Part shown: in pieces, positions 1 to 8,922 of the stretch
How positions within the stretch are numbered: position 1 is the first letter of the stretch
Layout of the letters: each line of letters begins with the position of its first letter
DNA from: an uncultured Gammaproteobacteria bacterium
GTDB lineage: Bacteria; Pseudomonadota; Gammaproteobacteria; PS1; Pseudothioglobaceae
DNA: 63,480 nt
Reading direction: 5' to 3'
Assembly (NCBI GenBank): GCA_913047325.1
Contig: CAJWTP010000003.1
Location: forward strand, 1 to 63,480
The notes under the pieces: model-generated
Told to the model about the DNA's origin: nothing
What the model saw: only the letters and a program-made list of their open reading frames with translations
The model's database searches: none
Translations under genes and position numbers: made by a program

Positions 1-420
1 AGAGTATAAAAGTTCAAGCATCGCTCGATCACGTTGGCCAAGAATACTATTTAGAGCTGGTGCCTCAAGGAGTTTTTCTACTTCTTCAATATTTAAAAAG
101 ACAGGTAGTTTCTTTTCTTGTTTTGGGTGGTGGAGTTTTGATGTTGGGTCAATATTTATGACCTTATTTACGAGTAGGTAATGATAAAAGAGGCGTAGAC
201 ATGTCAATATTCTTGCCTGAGTTGAAGCTCCAATGCCATTTTTTTGTCTAGCCTCAAAGTAGTTTTGTATGTGTTTTGAATTGACTAGAGTGATATCTTT
301 GTCTTGAAGCCACTCATTAAAAATATTTAGGTCAGACCGATAGGCAGACAGAGTATTTTTACTTGCACCTGTAGTCAACCAATAGTAATCAATAAATCTA
401 TTTATGAGCTCCGTGTCCAT
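1..420 (-). CDS. xerD: Tyrosine recombinase XerD, N-terminal part (cut by window edge)
   Basis: Site-specific recombinase that, with XerC, resolves chromosome dimers at dif during division. My own reading of the reverse strand from 420 gives 140 residues: an N-terminal SAM-like core-binding domain (with NTLSAYRSDL near residues 23-32) and the start of the catalytic domain (GQRDRAMLELLYS at the cut edge). These line up with the N-terminal half of XerD rather than XerC. The catalytic Arg/His/Tyr residues lie outside the window. Two further in-frame ATGs (426, 429) lie just upstream with no clear ribosome binding site; I chose 420 from family alignment. It lies downstream of rplS, beyond that gene's terminator. 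Confidence 0.85.
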   Translation of the reverse strand, partial: MDTELINRFIDYYWLTTGASKNTLSAYRSDLNIFNEWLQDKDITLVNSKHIQNYFEARQKNGIGASTQARILTCLRLFYHYLLVNKVINIDPTSKLHHPKQEKKLPVFLNIEEVEKLLEAPALNSILGQRDRAMLELLYS

Positions 421-456
421 GAGCATCATTCTACTTTAGTGTAGTTAAAGTAGGGC

Positions 457-481
457 AAAAAAAATGCCAGCTGAACTGGCA
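457..481 (-). terminator. Rho-independent terminator of rplS
   Basis: On the minus strand, a perfect 6-bp stem TGCCAG/CTGGCA with a 5-nt loop is followed by eight T residues. It begins about 24 bases after the rplS stop codon and separates rplS from xerD. Confidence 0.85.
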
Positions 482-504
482 CTATGATAGAGAGAGAAAC
501 TAAT

Positions 505-855
505 TTACTTTTTTTTGAGCTTCTCTTTAATACGAGCAGCCTTACCAGTTAAACCTCTCAGGTAGTATAGTTTAGCTTTTCTGACTTTACCGCTTCTTTT
601 AACAGAGATGCTGTCTATCATGGACGAGTGTGTCTGAAAAACTCTTTCTACACCTTCACCATGAGAGATTTTTCTGACGGTAAAAGCTGAATTTAATCCA
701 CGGTTCTTTTTAGCAATAACAACACCTTCAAAGGCTTGTAATCTTTGGCGATTCCCTTCACGAACCTTAACTTGAACCACAACAGTGTCACCTGAGGAAA
801 AATCAGGAATATCAGATCTTAGTTGTTCGCCTTCAATTTGATCAATTAAATTCAC
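505..855 (-). CDS. rplS: 50S ribosomal protein L19
   Basis: Large-subunit ribosomal protein at the 30S-50S interface. It has 116 residues, the usual family length, with a basic C-terminus ([19 protein letters not shown]) and the family core [23 protein letters not shown] near residues 22-44, split here only for description. In most Gammaproteobacteria rplS ends the rpsP-rimM-trmD-rplS operon. Here the upstream neighbour is the divergent gltD, so rplS has its own promoter and terminator. The ATG start gives the normal N-terminus. Confidence 0.97.
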   Translation of the reverse strand: MNLIDQIEGEQLRSDIPDFSSGDTVVVQVKVREGNRQRLQAFEGVVIAKKNRGLNSAFTVRKISHGEGVERVFQTHSSMIDSISVKRSGKVRKAKLYYLRGLTGKAARIKEKLKKK

Positions 856-890
856 TTTGTAATCCTTTTTTGGTTCTTGAAAATCGCAAG

Positions 891-919
891 ATTATACAGA
901 GATTCTTTCTTACATACAA
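891..919 (-). promoter_or_regulatory. Candidate sigma-70 promoter for rplS
   Basis: On the minus strand, TTGTAT (919-914) and a consensus TATAAT (896-891) are separated by 17 bases, about 35 bases before the rplS ATG. The -10 is perfect; the -35 matches only 3 of 6. Nothing else stands out in the 265-bp gap to gltD. Confidence 0.5.
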
Positions 920-1120
920 GGTATCAGATGGTTTATATTAGTTCTAAATAGTAATCTCAACGAATACTGTATTTATTATCTTGCTTGTCTAAAAAACAAC
1001 TAGCTTTTAAGTATATATTCTTTATAAAAGTGATCTAAATAGCAACTGTTGTTGAGTTTTTATCGAAATTTTTCACTCATAATATGGCATAATTTAGGGC
1101 TTTTTGTAAGAAAGAAAATA

Positions 1121-2560
1121 ATGGGAAAAGTTACTGGTTTTTTAGAATTAGATAGAGAAATAGAGCCCTATCGTGACGTAGAAATAAGAATTAAGGATTA
1201 TGACGAGATTTTTACAGGTATTCATGATTCTGAAAAATTACAACAACAAGGTGCAAGATGTATGGATTGTGGCGTGCCTTTTTGTCAATCGGCAGACGGC
1301 TGTCCTGTTGATAACCTGATTCCTGAATGGAATGACCTCGTTTACAACGACTCTTGGAGAGATGCTTTAGAACGGCTCCATAAAACCAATAATTTTCCAG
1401 AGTTTACCGGTCGTGTTTGTCCTGCACCTTGTGAAGGGGCATGCGTTCTAGGAATGAATAATCCTGCAGTAACTATCAAAAATATCGAGCAAAGTATCGT
1501 CGATAAAGGTTTTGATGAGGGATGGATCAGTCCAAGAAAAGTATCTGACTATTCAGGAAAGAAAGTTGCTATCGTTGGTTCTGGGCCTGCTGGACTAGCT
1601 GCTGCAGATGAACTTAATCAAATGGGACATTCGGTTGCTGTCTACGAGAGAAGTGACAGGATTGGTGGTCTTTTGATGTATGGCATTCCAAATATGAAGC
1701 TAGGGAAAGATGTTGTGAATCGTCGTATTGATTTGTTAAGAAGCGAAGGTGTTGAGTTCATTACCAACGCAAATATTGGCCGAGATCTTATGGTTGAAGA
1801 ATTAAGGACTAAATTTGATGCAATTGTTTTTACTACTGGGTCTACAAAAGCGCGTGATTTGCCTGCTGAAAATCGTGAAGCAAAAGGTATATATCCTGCA
1901 ATGGAATACTTGAAAGAAAACTATAAGAGCCTTCTAGATCATGGAGATGTTAACAAAGACCAGTTCTCGGCAAAAAATAAAGATGTTGTCGTGATTGGCG
2001 GTGGAGATACAGGTACCGATTGTATTGGAACGGCATTGAGACAGGGAGCCAAATCTATAGTTAATTTCGAACTTATGAATAAACCGCCTCTTGACCGTGC
2101 CGAAAAAAACCCTTGGCCGGAGTGGCCAATTATTTATCGGGTTGATTATGGTCATGAAGAAGCAACATCAGTATATGGTAAAGACCCAAGGCGATATCAG
2201 TTACTAACAAAGTCTTTCATAAAAGACAAAGAAGGTAATGTTAGTGGAATAAAAACAGTTAATGTTGAATTTGAAAACGGTCAGTTAAATGAAATTACAA
2301 ATACTGAAAAGATTTGGGACACCCAACTGGTGCTACTTTCAATGGGTTTTGTTTCGCCTGAGCATTATTTAAGCGATGATGCTGAAATTGAACTTGATGA
2401 GAGAGGAAACTATAAGGCAGAATATGGTAACTTTTGTACTTCTAAGCAAGGTATTTTTTGCGCTGGCGATTGCCGAAGAGGCCAATCATTGGTCGTATGG
2501 GCAATCAATGAAGGCCGTGGAGTTGCAAAGAGTGTAGACTCTTATCTTGAAACACTCTAG
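1121..2560 (+). CDS. gltD: Glutamate synthase small subunit-like FAD/NAD(P) oxidoreductase
   Basis: Beta-subunit-type protein that takes electrons from NADPH through FAD to Fe-S clusters. It has 479 residues from the ATG at 1121; the frame stays open upstream, but the family N-terminus (MGKVTGFLE) fixes this start. The N-terminal Fe-S region has [10 protein letters not shown] and CPAPCEGAC; a Rossmann motif [14 protein letters not shown] follows near residue 149, a second dinucleotide motif [13 protein letters not shown] near 288, and the C-terminal [14 protein letters not shown] is typical of GltD. No gltB is in the window. It lies 167 bp upstream of dsrC. The Dsr-system protein DsrL is a longer relative (about 650 residues) with extra ferredoxin clusters that are absent here, so GltD is preferred. 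Confidence 0.88.
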   Translation: MGKVTGFLELDREIEPYRDVEIRIKDYDEIFTGIHDSEKLQQQGARCMDCGVPFCQSADGCPVDNLIPEWNDLVYNDSWRDALERLHKTNNFPEFTGRVCPAPCEGACVLGMNNPAVTIKNIEQSIVDKGFDEGWISPRKVSDYSGKKVAIVGSGPAGLAAADELNQMGHSVAVYERSDRIGGLLMYGIPNMKLGKDVVNRRIDLLRSEGVEFITNANIGRDLMVEELRTKFDAIVFTTGSTKARDLPAENREAKGIYPAMEYLKENYKSLLDHGDVNKDQFSAKNKDVVVIGGGDTGTDCIGTALRQGAKSIVNFELMNKPPLDRAEKNPWPEWPIIYRVDYGHEEATSVYGKDPRRYQLLTKSFIKDKEGNVSGIKTVNVEFENGQLNEITNTEKIWDTQLVLLSMGFVSPEHYLSDDAEIELDERGNYKAEYGNFCTSKQGIFCAGDCRRGQSLVVWAINEGRGVAKSVDSYLETL

Positions 2561-2649
2561 ATATATAGATTATTTATATTTAGTTTTTTTTCGGTTAAAG
2601 ATTAATTAGCCATTCATGATTAAATGATTGTCGGTATTTAATTATTCTG

Positions 2650-2678
2650 TTGATTTAGTTAACAGTAAAATTTATACT
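2650..2678 (+). promoter_or_regulatory. Candidate sigma-70 promoter for dsrCMK
   Basis: TTGATT (2650-2655), a 17-bp spacer and TATACT (2673-2678) lie about 50 bases before the dsrC ATG. This suggests that dsrC is transcribed separately from gltD. Confidence 0.5.
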
Positions 2679-2727
2679 TATATTTAATAATTTTTTTCCT
2701 ATACAAAAATAAAGAGGTTTAAGAAAG

Positions 2728-3051
2728 ATGGCTGAGATTCTTGGTGCTGAGGTAGATGAAGAAGGTTTTCTGATAAATATATCTGACTGGAATGAGGATA
2801 TTGCTATTGCAATGGCCAATGAAGATGATATCGAACTATCAACAGAGCACTGGGAAGTGATAAATTTTCTTCGTGAATATTTTGATGAATACAAGTTTGC
2901 TCCTGCTGTTCGTGTTCTTACAAAATCAATAGCAAAGAGATTGGGTAATGACAAAGGCAATTCAAGATATTTATACTCCCTTTTCCCATACGGCCCTGCT
3001 AAGCAGGGGTGTCGATTTGCAGGTTTGCCGAAACCAACAGGGTGCGTCTAA
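2728..3051 (+). CDS. dsrC: Sulfur-carrier protein DsrC
   Basis: Small cytoplasmic sulfur carrier. In sulfur oxidisers it passes sulfur as a DsrC trisulfide to and from DsrAB and is reoxidised through DsrMKJOP. It has 107 residues. The C-terminal arm carries both redox cysteines, Cys95 (KQGCRFAG) and the penultimate Cys106 (PTGCV), ten residues apart. That pair separates DsrC proper from TusE, which keeps only the last cysteine. It is followed 64 bp later by dsrM. An AGAGG lies about 10 bases before the ATG. Confidence 0.93.
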   Translation: MAEILGAEVDEEGFLINISDWNEDIAIAMANEDDIELSTEHWEVINFLREYFDEYKFAPAVRVLTKSIAKRLGNDKGNSRYLYSLFPYGPAKQGCRFAGLPKPTGCV

Positions 3052-3073
3052 CAGTCGAACTGTCTGGTTTTTT
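3051..3073 (+). terminator. Weak hairpin plus T-run between dsrC and dsrM
   Basis: ACAGT-CGA-ACTGT starts at the last base of the dsrC stop codon; six T residues (3068-3073) follow after a 4-nt gap. The 5-bp stem is weak, so this could be an attenuator that leaves more dsrC than dsrMK transcript, or chance. Confidence 0.3.
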
Positions 3074-3115
3074 GACAACCATCTATTTAGCGTCTTTAGT
3101 TTTGGGTGAAAACAT

Positions 3116-3880
3116 ATGTCGTTAATTAGTATTCTATTTATCCTGTTATTTTATTTCTCTCTACTACTATTTGTTGTAGGGCTTGCAAGAAAAGTCGCCC
3201 AATATTGGCGAACTCCAGCTCCCTTTAAAATCCCCATTGCGCCCGCGCCTCAAACCCTACCGAAACTTTATTTACGGATGTTGCGAGAAATATTTCTTTT
3301 CGAGAGCTTATTTAAAGCAAATAAGTGGACGTGGTTCTTTGGTTGGGTTTTTCATTTTGGTTTAGTTTTACTTTTTTTTCGACATTTAGTTTATTTTTGG
3401 CCAGGAGAATTACCCGAAATTCTGCTTCATAGTAGTCCATTAAGATTCGCAGCCTTTCCTTTGATGTTAGGACTTTTGGGACTTCTTGGTAGGCGTGTAA
3501 TCGTTGATCGTGTTAGATATATTTCGTCACCATCAGATTACCTAATGTTAATTCTCCTTATAGCTATAGCTTTTACTGGGGCATTGATGACATTTTTTCA
3601 TAACCATCCAAATATGCTTTTGGTGAAAAATTTTGCGCAGGGCTTGATTACCCTGAACTGGTCTGAACTGCCAGAGGAAGGAATTTTTCTAGCTCATATC
3701 TTCTTGGTGCTTGTTTTAGTGGCTATTTTCCCAATTTCAAAATTACTGCATGCTCCAGGCGTATTCTTCTCACCAACACTAAACCAGCTTGACAACGCTC
3801 GTAAAAAACGTCATATTTCTTCTTGGGCTCTCGAGAAAGAGGAGAATGAAAACGGACAAGATTTAGAAAAAAATAATTGA
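3116..3880 (+). CDS. dsrM: DsrM, membrane cytochrome b subunit
   Basis: Inner-membrane diheme cytochrome b of the DsrMK(JOP) complex, related to NarI and HdrE, which exchanges electrons with the quinone pool. It has 254 residues. Hydrophobic segments lie near residues 2-23, 72-95, 108-126, 140-161 and 189-211; possible heme-ligand histidines are His80 and His90 (FHFGLVLLFFRH), His194 and His212. The C-terminus is charged and cytoplasmic. A single base separates its stop from the dsrK start, so the two are translationally coupled. Confidence 0.88.
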   Translation: MSLISILFILLFYFSLLLFVVGLARKVAQYWRTPAPFKIPIAPAPQTLPKLYLRMLREIFLFESLFKANKWTWFFGWVFHFGLVLLFFRHLVYFWPGELPEILLHSSPLRFAAFPLMLGLLGLLGRRVIVDRVRYISSPSDYLMLILLIAIAFTGALMTFFHNHPNMLLVKNFAQGLITLNWSELPEEGIFLAHIFLVLVLVAIFPISKLLHAPGVFFSPTLNQLDNARKKRHISSWALEKEENENGQDLEKNN

Positions 3881-3881
3881 T

Positions 3882-5420
3882 ATGAGTGATATTAAAGTTG
3901 AAAAACTAAAGACATATATAGAAACTCCATTGATTGAAATAGACTCAATGAAAGGTGTTGGGCCATTTAAGGCCAATAAAGAGACCCAAGAAGAACTCGG
4001 ATTTCCTGGCGAAAAGATTGATAACTGGAAAGAGGTTGCGATAAATAAAATTGCAGATACCGTATCAAAATACCGCTCTGTCCAAGTTTTTTTGGACATT
4101 TGTGTTAAGTGTGGCGCATGCACGGACAAATGTCACTATTACCTAGGCACCTCCGATCCAAAAAACATGCCGGTTGCGAGGCAAGATTTATTTCGTAGTG
4201 TGTATCGAAGATATTTCACATTTTCTGGCAAATATTTCCCCAAATTGGTTGGAGCCAAGGATTTAGACGATGAAATGCTAGATGACTGGTATAACTACTT
4301 TCATCAATGCTCTCAATGCCGACGATGTTCGGTGTTCTGTCCTTATGGCATAGATACTGCAGAAATCTCAATGGCCGCTAGAGAGGTTATGAATAGTATT
4401 GGGGTTGGTCAAAAATACTCCAATCAGATACTAGGAAAAGTCAAGAAAATTGGAAATAACCTTGGCATGCCAGAGCCGGCTTTCAAAGATACCCTGCTTG
4501 ACCTAGAGGAAGAGATAGAGCAAGAAACTGGAGTGGCTATTAGAATTCCTATTGACAAGAAAGACGTTGAAGTTTTATTAGTGGCTCCCTCAGCTGATTT
4601 TTTTGCCGAACCACATATTGACGGTTTTATTGGATATGCAAAGGTTTTTCATCAAAGTGGCGTGTCATGGACTCTAAGTTCTTATGCTTCTGAGGCCGCC
4701 AACTTCGGTATGTTTATCGGTAGCTATGAGGTGATGCGCCAAGGCGCCTTACGTATACGTAAGGCAGCTATTGATCTAGGCGTTAGCAGAGTAATCGTTG
4801 GTGAATGTGGCCATGCATGGCGCGTTGCCTATAGTTTCTGGAACACTCTTTCAGGTTTGGGTGGCGGGGCAGGCGATGAGTATGCTTTGCAACTTCAAAA
4901 ACAACTCGATAAAAGATATCCTCAGCCACAACACATTATCGAGTTTACATATGATCTAATTCAACAAGGCAAGCTAGTTTTTGATAAATCAAGAAACGAT
5001 CATCGGGTAGTTACATTTCACGATTCATGCAACATAGCTCGTGGTAGTAATATGGGTGATATTGAGAACGGTCAATTCATACTCCCAAGAGAGGTCATTA
5101 AAGCGGCTTGTAGTAATTTTGTAGATATGCCCATAGAAACTATAAAGATTTCAACTTTTTGCTGTGGTGGCGGTGGCGGACTATTGACTGACGACCTTAT
5201 TGAATTGAGAGTTAAGGGCGCTTTACCCAGGATGCAGGCCTTAAAACAAGCCGAAGAAAGCGACGCCGTTAATACGATGGCCGCGCTATGCGCTATTTGT
5301 AAATCACAATTCAGTAAAGTTTTGCCTTATTATGAATTTGACCCATACATGGTTGTTAGTGTTCATCAACTTGTAGGAGAAGCTATTATTCTTGATAAAG
5401 AGCCAAAGAGTAAAAACTAA
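3882..5420 (+). CDS. dsrK: DsrK, HdrD-like catalytic iron-sulfur subunit
   Basis: Cytoplasmic catalytic subunit of DsrMK, thought to act on the DsrC disulfide/trisulfide. It has 512 residues. Two [4Fe-4S] ferredoxin motifs are complete: Cys74/77/80/84 (CVKCGACTDKC) and Cys143/146/149/153 (CSQCRRCSVFC). The C-terminal half carries the HdrD-type catalytic-cluster cysteines: Cys309 (GECGHAWR), Cys383 (HDSCNIARG), Cys427-428 (FCCGGGGG), and Cys470 and Cys473 (CAICKSQF). The next gene is convergent amiC three bases away, so dsrL, J, O and P do not follow as they do in classical operons. Confidence 0.92.
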   Translation: MSDIKVEKLKTYIETPLIEIDSMKGVGPFKANKETQEELGFPGEKIDNWKEVAINKIADTVSKYRSVQVFLDICVKCGACTDKCHYYLGTSDPKNMPVARQDLFRSVYRRYFTFSGKYFPKLVGAKDLDDEMLDDWYNYFHQCSQCRRCSVFCPYGIDTAEISMAAREVMNSIGVGQKYSNQILGKVKKIGNNLGMPEPAFKDTLLDLEEEIEQETGVAIRIPIDKKDVEVLLVAPSADFFAEPHIDGFIGYAKVFHQSGVSWTLSSYASEAANFGMFIGSYEVMRQGALRIRKAAIDLGVSRVIVGECGHAWRVAYSFWNTLSGLGGGAGDEYALQLQKQLDKRYPQPQHIIEFTYDLIQQGKLVFDKSRNDHRVVTFHDSCNIARGSNMGDIENGQFILPREVIKAACSNFVDMPIETIKISTFCCGGGGGLLTDDLIELRVKGALPRMQALKQAEESDAVNTMAALCAICKSQFSKVLPYYEFDPYMVVSVHQLVGEAIILDKEPKSKN

Positions 5421-5423
5421 CTC

Positions 5424-6554
5424 TTATAAATTTTCCTGATTTTCGTCGAAGTAATCAATCACTCCTTTGTAAATAGCATCCGCTATCTTTTGTTGCTCCT
5501 TGCTATTGCTTAAGCGCCTTTCTTGGGTTGGGTTTGAAATAAAGGCTGTTTCCACTAGGATTGATGGAATTGTAGGTGTCTTAAGAACTACAAAGTTGGC
5601 TTTCTGTGGTGACTCTTTATGAACTGGTCCGATTTTTGAAAGCTCTTTCAAAACATGTGTGGCAAGTTTTTGTGACTGAGCGTCTCTATCCTGTCTGGAA
5701 AAGTCAGTCAAAATACTTTTTAAATATTGGTCGCTATCAATCACTGTCTCTACACCACCAAACTGATCGACAGAGTTTTCTGATTGCTCTAATTGTTTAG
5801 CTAGCTTACTATTATTGCCCTTCTCACTTAATGTATAAATTGAAGCGCCTTTGGCGCTTTTACTTTCAACAGCATCAGCATGAATAGAGATAAACATCGT
5901 AGCTTGCTCATTTTGAGCGATTGTAATACGTTTAGTGAGCGGAATGTAATAATCACCATTTCGAGTTAATACGGCGTTCAAGTCTTTATTCTTATTTATG
6001 GTGTTAACTAGCCTCCTTGCAATTGCAAGATTAACATCTTTTTCTCGAGTTCTATTATTTCCAACAGCTCCAGAGTCTTCGCCGCCGTGACCGGCATCTA
6101 CAAGTATAACTGTTTTGTCTATATGCGAAGTCTTCTCAATAGCCATTTTTGATTTAGGCATACTCGATTTTGAATCATAGAGATCGATCACTAGGCGGTG
6201 ATATTTGTATTTTTGATTTGGCGGCAAGGTAAAGTATTTAACACTATACAAATCCTTCGTATAAAAAATAAGCTTCAATGTTTCATGGTCGCGTTTAATT
6301 TGAGCTCTTTCTATGCGTTTATCTTGAAAAAAAAGGTGAGAAAAGGTATCTGACAATACCTTCGCATTTTCAACACTCAAGATAATATAGTCTTTACTTG
6401 TGAAGATATCAAAGAAGGTGTTTTCCTGGGTATCGACCACAATCCGAGTGTGATCTGGCGCTGTCCAGTAGCGAAAATCATAGAGCATTGTTTTTTTATC
6501 AGCACTGGCCGAGCCGATTCCCAGCAAAAGAAATAAGGTTAAGAAGTAACGCAT
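5424..6554 (-). CDS. amiC: N-acetylmuramoyl-L-alanine amidase (AMIN + Amidase_3)
   Basis: Periplasmic zinc amidase that cleaves septal peptidoglycan at cell separation. It has 376 residues: a signal peptide (about 1-18, ending SASA), an AMIN targeting domain (about 22-128), and an Amidase_3 domain from about 148. Zinc-site residues are visible: His156 (DAGHGGED), Glu171 (REKD) and His225 (ISIHADA), plus the late catalytic Glu in LVETAF. It could equally be named amiB; no LysM domain is seen. Its start overlaps the tsaE stop by 16 bases, the common tsaE-amidase pairing. Confidence 0.92.
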   Translation of the reverse strand: MRYFLTLFLLLGIGSASADKKTMLYDFRYWTAPDHTRIVVDTQENTFFDIFTSKDYIILSVENAKVLSDTFSHLFFQDKRIERAQIKRDHETLKLIFYTKDLYSVKYFTLPPNQKYKYHRLVIDLYDSKSSMPKSKMAIEKTSHIDKTVILVDAGHGGEDSGAVGNNRTREKDVNLAIARRLVNTINKNKDLNAVLTRNGDYYIPLTKRITIAQNEQATMFISIHADAVESKSAKGASIYTLSEKGNNSKLAKQLEQSENSVDQFGGVETVIDSDQYLKSILTDFSRQDRDAQSQKLATHVLKELSKIGPVHKESPQKANFVVLKTPTIPSILVETAFISNPTQERRLSNSKEQQKIADAIYKGVIDYFDENQENL

Positions 6555-7021
6555 TGGGAAATCTTTTCGCCTATTTCAGTATGAGCGGCAATACTAATTT
6601 TTCTTTTATCGTCCTTACCTGAGAGGCTGATTGAAATATCTGGATCAGGAATCATTTCCCTGCCAAGATCAGGCCATTCAAATAGCTGAATGTGTCCATC
6701 TAGAAAGTATTCGCGCATTCCGATATATTCCAATTCCTCAGGATCTCTTAACCGGTAACAATCAAAATGATGAATATTGATTTCATCATTTTGATAACTT
6801 TCCACTAATGAATATGTTGGGCTTTTGACTTTCTCGAATCCATAGTACTTTATAAAATTTTGCGCCAAAGTTGTCTTGCCAGCACCAAGATCGCCAATTA
6901 AATAGATGACAAAAGAGCCTCTATGTTGCGAACAGCAATTTGCCAGTTTTCTAGACAGAGTTACTGTTTCATCCAGGCTGTTTGCAACTAATTCCAAAAC
7001 AGTAAGTAGAGGTAGAAACAC
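6539..7021 (-). CDS. tsaE: tRNA t6A synthesis ATPase TsaE
   Basis: ATPase partner of TsaB/TsaD in making N6-threonylcarbamoyladenosine at tRNA position 37. It has 160 residues. Walker A is GDLGAGKTT (43-51); family motifs SPTYSLVESY (67-76), HFDCYRL (85-91) and EWPDLG (115-120) are present. The first available start is a GTG at 7021, overlapping the preceding antiporter gene by 34 bases; a TTG at 6997 would give a shorter N-terminus and less overlap. The downstream amidase overlaps it by 16 bases. Confidence 0.93.
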   Translation of the reverse strand: MFLPLLTVLELVANSLDETVTLSRKLANCCSQHRGSFVIYLIGDLGAGKTTLAQNFIKYYGFEKVKSPTYSLVESYQNDEINIHHFDCYRLRDPEELEYIGMREYFLDGHIQLFEWPDLGREMIPDPDISISLSGKDDKRKISIAAHTEIGEKISQCVTS

Positions 7022-7941
7022 AAAATAAGAATAAACAAAATGCCCTCCAATCTACTAATAGCACTTTCTTTACTAAATTTGCGTGAAGCAACAAATAGAA
7101 AAATTAGAGTTGTTAGAACAATCATAAAAGGATAATCTCTAGTGATTAGTTTTTCTGGAACAACTAGAGGCGAAATTAAGCCTGGAATCGCCAACACTCC
7201 AACTGTGTTAAATAAGTTAGAACCGATAATATTGCCAACAACCATTTCGTGTTGTTTTTTTACAGCACTAGTAATTGAAACAGCTAATTCAGGAAGACTT
7301 GTTCCTAGTGCAACGACAGTAAGACCGATAATCAAATCGGATACACCAAATTGAACAGCGAGACTTGTTCCGCCAAAAACAATAAGTTTGGCGCTTACTA
7401 AAAGGACTATAAATGAAATGAGTAAAATTGTCCAAATTTTCCCCTTGTGGTTACCATCTACACTAGATGAAAGATTGTCAAACTCATGATGTTCTTTTTT
7501 AGACTCGCTGTATGTATATAAAAGAAATGCTGCTAATAATACCAATAAGATAGAGCCATCCATGACACCTAAGTGTCTATCCCATAGCAATAAACCAGCA
7601 ACCAGCGTTGCAAACATTAAATAAAACCATTCTTTTTTTATAACTTTTAGTTCAATCTTTATTGGTATTATCATTGCAGTAACACCAAGCACCAAGGCAA
7701 TATTTAAAATATTGGATCCAAAGGCATTACCAACACTGAGCTCCGGGTGGCCTTCAAATGCAGCCAAGCCTGAAACGAGCATTTCTGGTGCAGAGGTGCC
7801 AAAACCGAAAATAAGTATCCCAATTATGAGCGGTGAAATTTTAAAGATATTGGCAATTTTGGCGCCATTATTGGTAAATGCATCAGCGCTCCAAATTAGC
7901 AGTATAAAACCAGATACAAGGGATATAATCGATATAAGCAT
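6988..7941 (-). CDS. Calcium/sodium antiporter, CaCA family (YrbG-like)
   Basis: Inner-membrane cation exchanger. It has 317 residues and ten or so hydrophobic helices in two inverted repeats. Both alpha-repeats are clear: GTSAPE (48-53) with GNAFGSNILN (71-80), and GTSLPE (213-218) with GNIIGSNLFN (236-245), the ion-binding signature. A hydrophilic loop (about 146-168) separates the halves. It is first in a leftward operon with tsaE and amiC. Substrate (Ca2+/Na+ versus K+ or H+) cannot be settled from sequence. Confidence 0.9.
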   Translation of the reverse strand: MLISIISLVSGFILLIWSADAFTNNGAKIANIFKISPLIIGILIFGFGTSAPEMLVSGLAAFEGHPELSVGNAFGSNILNIALVLGVTAMIIPIKIELKVIKKEWFYLMFATLVAGLLLWDRHLGVMDGSILLVLLAAFLLYTYSESKKEHHEFDNLSSSVDGNHKGKIWTILLISFIVLLVSAKLIVFGGTSLAVQFGVSDLIIGLTVVALGTSLPELAVSITSAVKKQHEMVVGNIIGSNLFNTVGVLAIPGLISPLVVPEKLITRDYPFMIVLTTLIFLFVASRKFSKESAISRLEGILFILILCFYLYLLFWN

Positions 7942-8114
7942 TTTTAGTAGTTAGAGTTATGTGACGCCTTATTGGGGCTTTATTATAAAGGCAGAAAAGT
8001 TTGAATAAGCAAAACAGGTTTATAAATTAATAAAATGTTTATAAAGTTTGGACAAGATTATCTCTTAGAGAACGCATCGAATGCTGAATTTTACCCTCCA
8101 ATAAAGGGCTTTTT

Positions 8115-8861
8115 GTGGTCTTATTAACACGACCATTGGCGCAATCAAATAATCTCCAATCATTGCTGGAGGACGCTTCGTTAGAGTATGTTTTATTTCC
8201 AGCTATCGAAATTAATAAGATTAGTGCAAGAATACCGAAACAACTTTACGATGTTGTTATTTTTGTCAGCGTTAATGCGGTTATCTATGCTAAGGAGTAC
8301 TTGGATTCTGCAATTAAAGACTCCACTCAAATCTTTGCAGTAGGGGCTGTTACCGCTAAATGCCTTTCTGCAAATGGTTTAAGGGTGGATGCATACCCCG
8401 AAAAAGAAGCGTCAAGTGAAAACTTACTTGCTATGCCAGAATTTTCACTAAGTGACAAAAAAATCCTTATTGTGAGAGGGAGAGGGGGCTCAGAAGTGCT
8501 GAGAAATGAACTTAAGAAGAAAAATTTAGTTGACTATCTTGAAGTATATGAGCGGAGCCCTTGTGAGGTAAGTCCTCTGCACATTGAATCTCTTGAGCGC
8601 TTTATGGATAATTCAGCTGGTATTGTGATGGTTAATAGTGTCGAGAGCTTGAGAAGCACCTATCAATTAATCAAAAATATTCGCCAATATCATTTAGAAG
8701 AAATTGTGAAAAAACCTGTTGTTGTGTTAAGCAATAGAATTAAAGAATATGCTCGGATGCTAGATTTTGATAATATTCAAGTAGCTAAAAGTCAAAGTGA
8801 TGAAGGAGTTTTAAGCGCTTTACTTATAGTAAACAATGAACTTCTGACAAAAAAACTATGA
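8115..8861 (+). CDS. hemD: Uroporphyrinogen-III synthase
   Basis: Cyclises hydroxymethylbilane to uroporphyrinogen III in heme, siroheme and corrin synthesis. It has 248 residues. The N-terminus VLLTRPLAQS and the later RGRGGSE, YERSP and VMVNSVESL segments match this low-identity family. The start is a GTG preceded by AGGG six bases upstream. hemC, the usual upstream partner, is absent; the neighbour upstream is the divergent antiporter gene. Siroheme is the cofactor of DsrAB, which gives this gene a link to the sulfur system (inference). Confidence 0.82.
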   Translation: MVLLTRPLAQSNNLQSLLEDASLEYVLFPAIEINKISARIPKQLYDVVIFVSVNAVIYAKEYLDSAIKDSTQIFAVGAVTAKCLSANGLRVDAYPEKEASSENLLAMPEFSLSDKKILIVRGRGGSEVLRNELKKKNLVDYLEVYERSPCEVSPLHIESLERFMDNSAGIVMVNSVESLRSTYQLIKNIRQYHLEEIVKKPVVVLSNRIKEYARMLDFDNIQVAKSQSDEGVLSALLIVNNELLTKKL

Positions 8862-8922
8862 TAAATAATTGCCAAAAGTTTTTTTTGTCGGTAACATTGT
8901 AGTTCCTTGATGGGGGATGTAA

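Noticed and set aside
1121..2560. Calling the gltD-like gene dsrL
   Set aside because: It lacks the extra C-terminal ferredoxin domain and the length of DsrL, and its C-terminus matches GltD.
2728..3051. Calling dsrC tusE
   Set aside because: Both C-terminal cysteines are present and dsrMK follow; TusE needs only the last cysteine and is not linked to dsrMK.
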